A stretch of DNA of 10,572 nt, taken from Clostridiales bacterium (lineage in GTDB: Bacteria; Bacillota; Sulfobacillia; UBA995; UBA9673). Shown one piece after another: positions 8,785-10,572 of the stretch. The position numbers and the translations under genes were made by a program. The stretch is from positions 1-10,572 of the forward strand of contig DPMO01000045.1 of NCBI GenBank assembly GCA_003541445.1, given 5' to 3'. The notes under the pieces are model-generated. The model saw only the letters and a list, made by a program, of their open reading frames with translations, was not told the origin of the DNA and searched no databases. Position 1 is the first letter of the stretch. Each line of letters begins with the position of its first letter.

Positions 8785-10056
8785 TCACTCGATGCGTCTG
8801 AGGTCGGCGCCGATGGTCGTGAACTTCTCGACCACCTTCTCGTAGCCCCGGTCGATGTGCTCGACACCGGAGATCTCCGTCTCACCTTCGGCCATGAGAC
8901 CGGCCAGGACCAGCGCCGCGCCGGCCCGCAGGTCCGTGGCCTTGACCTTGGCCCCTGTGAGACGTTCGACCCCCTGGACGATGGCCGTGCGGCCCTCGAC
9001 GGTTATGTTGCAGCCCATGCGCCTCAGCTCGTCCGCGTGCTTGAAGCGTCCCTCGTGCACCGTCTCGGTGATGACGCTCGTTCCCGAGGCCACGGAGAGC
9101 AGAGCCGTCATCTGCTGCTGGGCGTCGGTCGGGAAGCCCGGATAGGGCAGGGTCTTCACGGTCACCGGGCGGGGCCTGCCGTTGCCGCGGACGAGGATGT
9201 AGTCACCGTTCTCCTCGACCGTCGCTCCGGTCTCGATGAGCTTGGCCGACACCGCCTCGAGGTGCTTGGGGATGACGTTCTCCACGATGACCTCACCGCC
9301 GGTGGCGGCCGCTGCGACCATGAAGGTGGCGGCTTCGATCTCGTCCGGGATGATGGAGTGCTGGGTCCCGCCCGGGAGCCTCCTGACCCCCGTGACCTTG
9401 ATGACGTCGGTCCCCGCACCCTTGACCTTGGCGCCGGCGGCGTTGAGGAAGTTGGCCAGGTCCACGATGTGAGGTTCCTTGGCCGCGTTCTCGATGACGG
9501 TCGTCCCCTCGGCGAGGGTCGCCGCCAGCATTATGTTGACGGTCGCCCCGACGCTGACGACATCGAGATAGACGGGAGCGCCGACCAGTCTCGAGGCCCT
9601 GACCTTCACGACCCCTTTCTCGACCCTGACGTCGGCCCCGAGGGCCCTGAAGCCCTTGATGTGCTGGTCGATGGGGCGCGAGCCGATGTCACAGCCTCCC
9701 GGGAAGGGGACCTCGGCCCGGCCGTACCGGGCGAGGAGCACGCCTATCAGGTAGTAGGAAGCCCGCATGCGCTTGACGAGGGCTTCGCTGAGACTGTGAG
9801 GGGTGAGACCGTCGGGGTCGACCACCGCTCTGAGCGCCTCGCCGTTCCCGCTCGGCCCGAGGTCCACCTTCACGCCGAGAGAGCGCAGAAGCTCGGCGTA
9901 GACCCAGACGTCCTGTATGTCGGGCAGGTTCTCGATGACGGTGACACCGTCGGCGAGGAGCGCCGCGGGGAGAACGGCCACGGCGGAGTTCTTGCGGCCG
10001 CCCGCCCTGACCCGTCCGGTCAGCGGGCGCCCGCCGGTGGCGACAAGCTTCGCCAA
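8785..10056 (-). CDS. murA: UDP-N-acetylglucosamine 1-carboxyvinyltransferase
   Basis: MurA transfers enolpyruvate from PEP to UDP-GlcNAc, the first committed step of peptidoglycan synthesis, in the cytoplasm. I place the start at TTG 10056, giving 423 residues beginning MAKLVATGGRPLTG, the normal family N-terminus and length. A GGGGGGAGGG ribosome binding site is upstream. The longer frame to 10170 would add 38 residues rich in Ser, Pro and Gly that do not look native. Visible active-site features are K22-N23, R98-A-S, the catalytic cysteine C122 in PGGCDIGSRP (the residue alkylated by fosfomycin; an Asp here would give resistance), and FPTDAQQQM with the catalytic aspartate. It stops 77 nt before the AtpZ-like gene. 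In many Actinobacteria murA lies after atpC instead, so its position upstream is a little unusual. Confidence 0.97.
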   Translation of the reverse strand: MAKLVATGGRPLTGRVRAGGRKNSAVAVLPAALLADGVTVIENLPDIQDVWVYAELLRSLGVKVDLGPSGNGEALRAVVDPDGLTPHSLSEALVKRMRASYYLIGVLLARYGRAEVPFPGGCDIGSRPIDQHIKGFRALGADVRVEKGVVKVRASRLVGAPVYLDVVSVGATVNIMLAATLAEGTTVIENAAKEPHIVDLANFLNAAGAKVKGAGTDVIKVTGVRRLPGGTQHSIIPDEIEAATFMVAAAATGGEVIVENVIPKHLEAVSAKLIETGATVEENGDYILVRGNGRPRPVTVKTLPYPGFPTDAQQQMTALLSVASGTSVITETVHEGRFKHADELRRMGCNITVEGRTAIVQGVERLTGAKVKATDLRAGAALVLAGLMAEGETEISGVEHIDRGYEKVVEKFTTIGADLRRIE

Positions 10057-10215
10057 CTCCTTCCCTCCCCCCGGCGGTGGTCCCTTCGGCGATGACGAGG
10101 TGCTCGCGCTGGTGCGAGCAAGCAGGCCGGAGACCCTTGCAGGCAACCGACTGGTAGACGAACCGAACAAGACGTATTCTTCAGGCAGACCGGCCTTCCT
10201 TCCAGGTAAAAACCG
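10057..10215 (-). other. Intergenic region upstream of murA
   Basis: A 159-nt gap between the peptidase-like stop and the preferred murA start. It holds a perfect hairpin at 10101-10120 (TGCTCGC, 6-nt loop, GCGAGCA) without a T-run, and the murA Shine-Dalgarno. No convincing promoter hexamers stand out, but one is likely to be in or near here if murA has its own transcript. Confidence 0.45.
10101..10120 (-). other. Perfect 7-bp hairpin in the murA leader
   Basis: Arms TGCTCGC (10101-10107) and GCGAGCA (10114-10120) with a 6-nt loop. It lies 45 nt upstream of the TTG start. It could be an operator dyad or an RNA hairpin; nothing in the sequence decides which. Confidence 0.35.
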
Positions 10216-10572
10216 TCACCGGTAGCGCGGCTCCGCCTCTCGGAGCCATTCGAGCCATCTCGACTCGAACTCCTTTGGCGAGAGGCCGGTCACCTTCTCG
10301 AGCGCCGCCTCGAAAGGCCTGCCGCGGGCCATCTCGCCCAGAAGGGTGTGGAGGCCGTCCCACCCCACACTGTAGTCGACGAGATAGGCGGTGAGAAGGA
10401 AGGCCTCGCGGTAGGCCACAGCCGTGTTCTCCAGGCCGTCGAAGTCCCGGCCGAGTTCGGGCAGGCTGTACAAGGGCCCCTCACTCCCCGGAAGGAGACC
10501 TGCGGACGCGCCTCCCCCGAGCCAGAGGTAGCCGGTTTCCCTGTACTCCACGTACTGGGCCAGCCCCTCCGA
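10216..10572 (-). CDS. C-terminal part of a peptidase_MA-like (gluzincin) protein
   Basis: The last 118 codons of a gene that continues past the right edge; the frame is open to position 10572, so the GTG at 10551 is not the real start. The visible part begins SEGLAQYVEY, which fits the third zinc-ligand helix ([WL]-x-E-G-x-A-x-Y) that follows the HExxH helix in Peptidase_MA-like gluzincins. It ends in the helical tail with AYREAFLLTAYLVDY, then LLGEMARGRPFEAALEKVTGLSPKEFESRWLEWL, a pattern common at the C-terminus of this family. HExxH itself would lie outside the window. Such proteins are often secreted or membrane-anchored with unknown substrates. DNA is CpG-rich like murA. The product is family-level only. 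Confidence 0.62.
   Translation of the reverse strand, partial: SEGLAQYVEYRETGYLWLGGGASAGLLPGSEGPLYSLPELGRDFDGLENTAVAYREAFLLTAYLVDYSVGWDGLHTLLGEMARGRPFEAALEKVTGLSPKEFESRWLEWLREAEPRYR

Noticed and set aside
8728..10095. 455-codon open frame on the plus strand
   Set aside because: It is the antisense shadow of murA, rich in Gly, Asp, Arg and His with no recognisable domain.
10057..10170. Longer murA start at 10170
   Set aside because: The extra 38 residues are low-complexity Ser/Pro/Gly and no MurA has such an extension; the TTG at 10056 gives the family length and N-terminus.
10208..10223. Possible terminator after the peptidase-like gene (ACCG, GTGA loop, CGGT, then T-run)
   Set aside because: The stem is only 4 bp and contains the stop codon in its loop; too weak to call an intrinsic terminator.

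Overview
This window is a bacterial F1Fo ATP synthase operon, read entirely on the minus strand (transcription from right to left). In transcription order it holds: the 3' end of a peptidase_MA-like gene, murA, an AtpZ-like small membrane protein, AtpI, atpB (a), atpE (c), atpF (b), atpH (delta), atpA (alpha), atpG (gamma), atpD (beta), atpC (epsilon), a HEAT-repeat protein, and the 5' end of a gene of the cobalamin-independent methionine synthase / uroporphyrinogen decarboxylase type. The genes are tightly packed (gaps of 3-34 nt in most of the operon, one 8-nt overlap), and every subunit keeps its key residues, so the enzyme should be functional.

Two things stand out. First, the c subunit is not the usual single hairpin of about 80 residues. 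It is a 306-residue chain of four fused hairpins, each with its own ion-binding glutamate (E59, E135, E211, E288). Multi-hairpin c subunits are known mainly from archaeal A-type and some V-like or sodium-pumping enzymes, and are unusual in a standard bacterial atpBEFHAGDC operon. The binding-site residues look H+-type (chloroplast-like), not Na+-type.

Second, the DNA changes character abruptly inside atpA, between about 3907 and 4025. By hand count there are 12 CpG in 3721-4020 and 38 CpG in 4021-4320. To the left, DNA is CpG-poor, arginine is often AGG/AGA, and starts are ATG with one GTG. To the right, DNA is CpG-rich, arginine is CGN, and many starts are TTG. The atpA reading frame is intact across the change. 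This means either the operon is a natural mosaic from homologous recombination, or the contig joins two organisms. The window alone cannot decide.

The organism is a GC-rich bacterium. The CpG-poor, AGG-using left part reminds me of some Chloroflexota (Dehalococcoidia-like) genomes, and the right part of a high-GC actinobacterial or similar lineage. Both are weak inferences from composition. No RNA genes, mobile elements or CRISPR arrays are visible.
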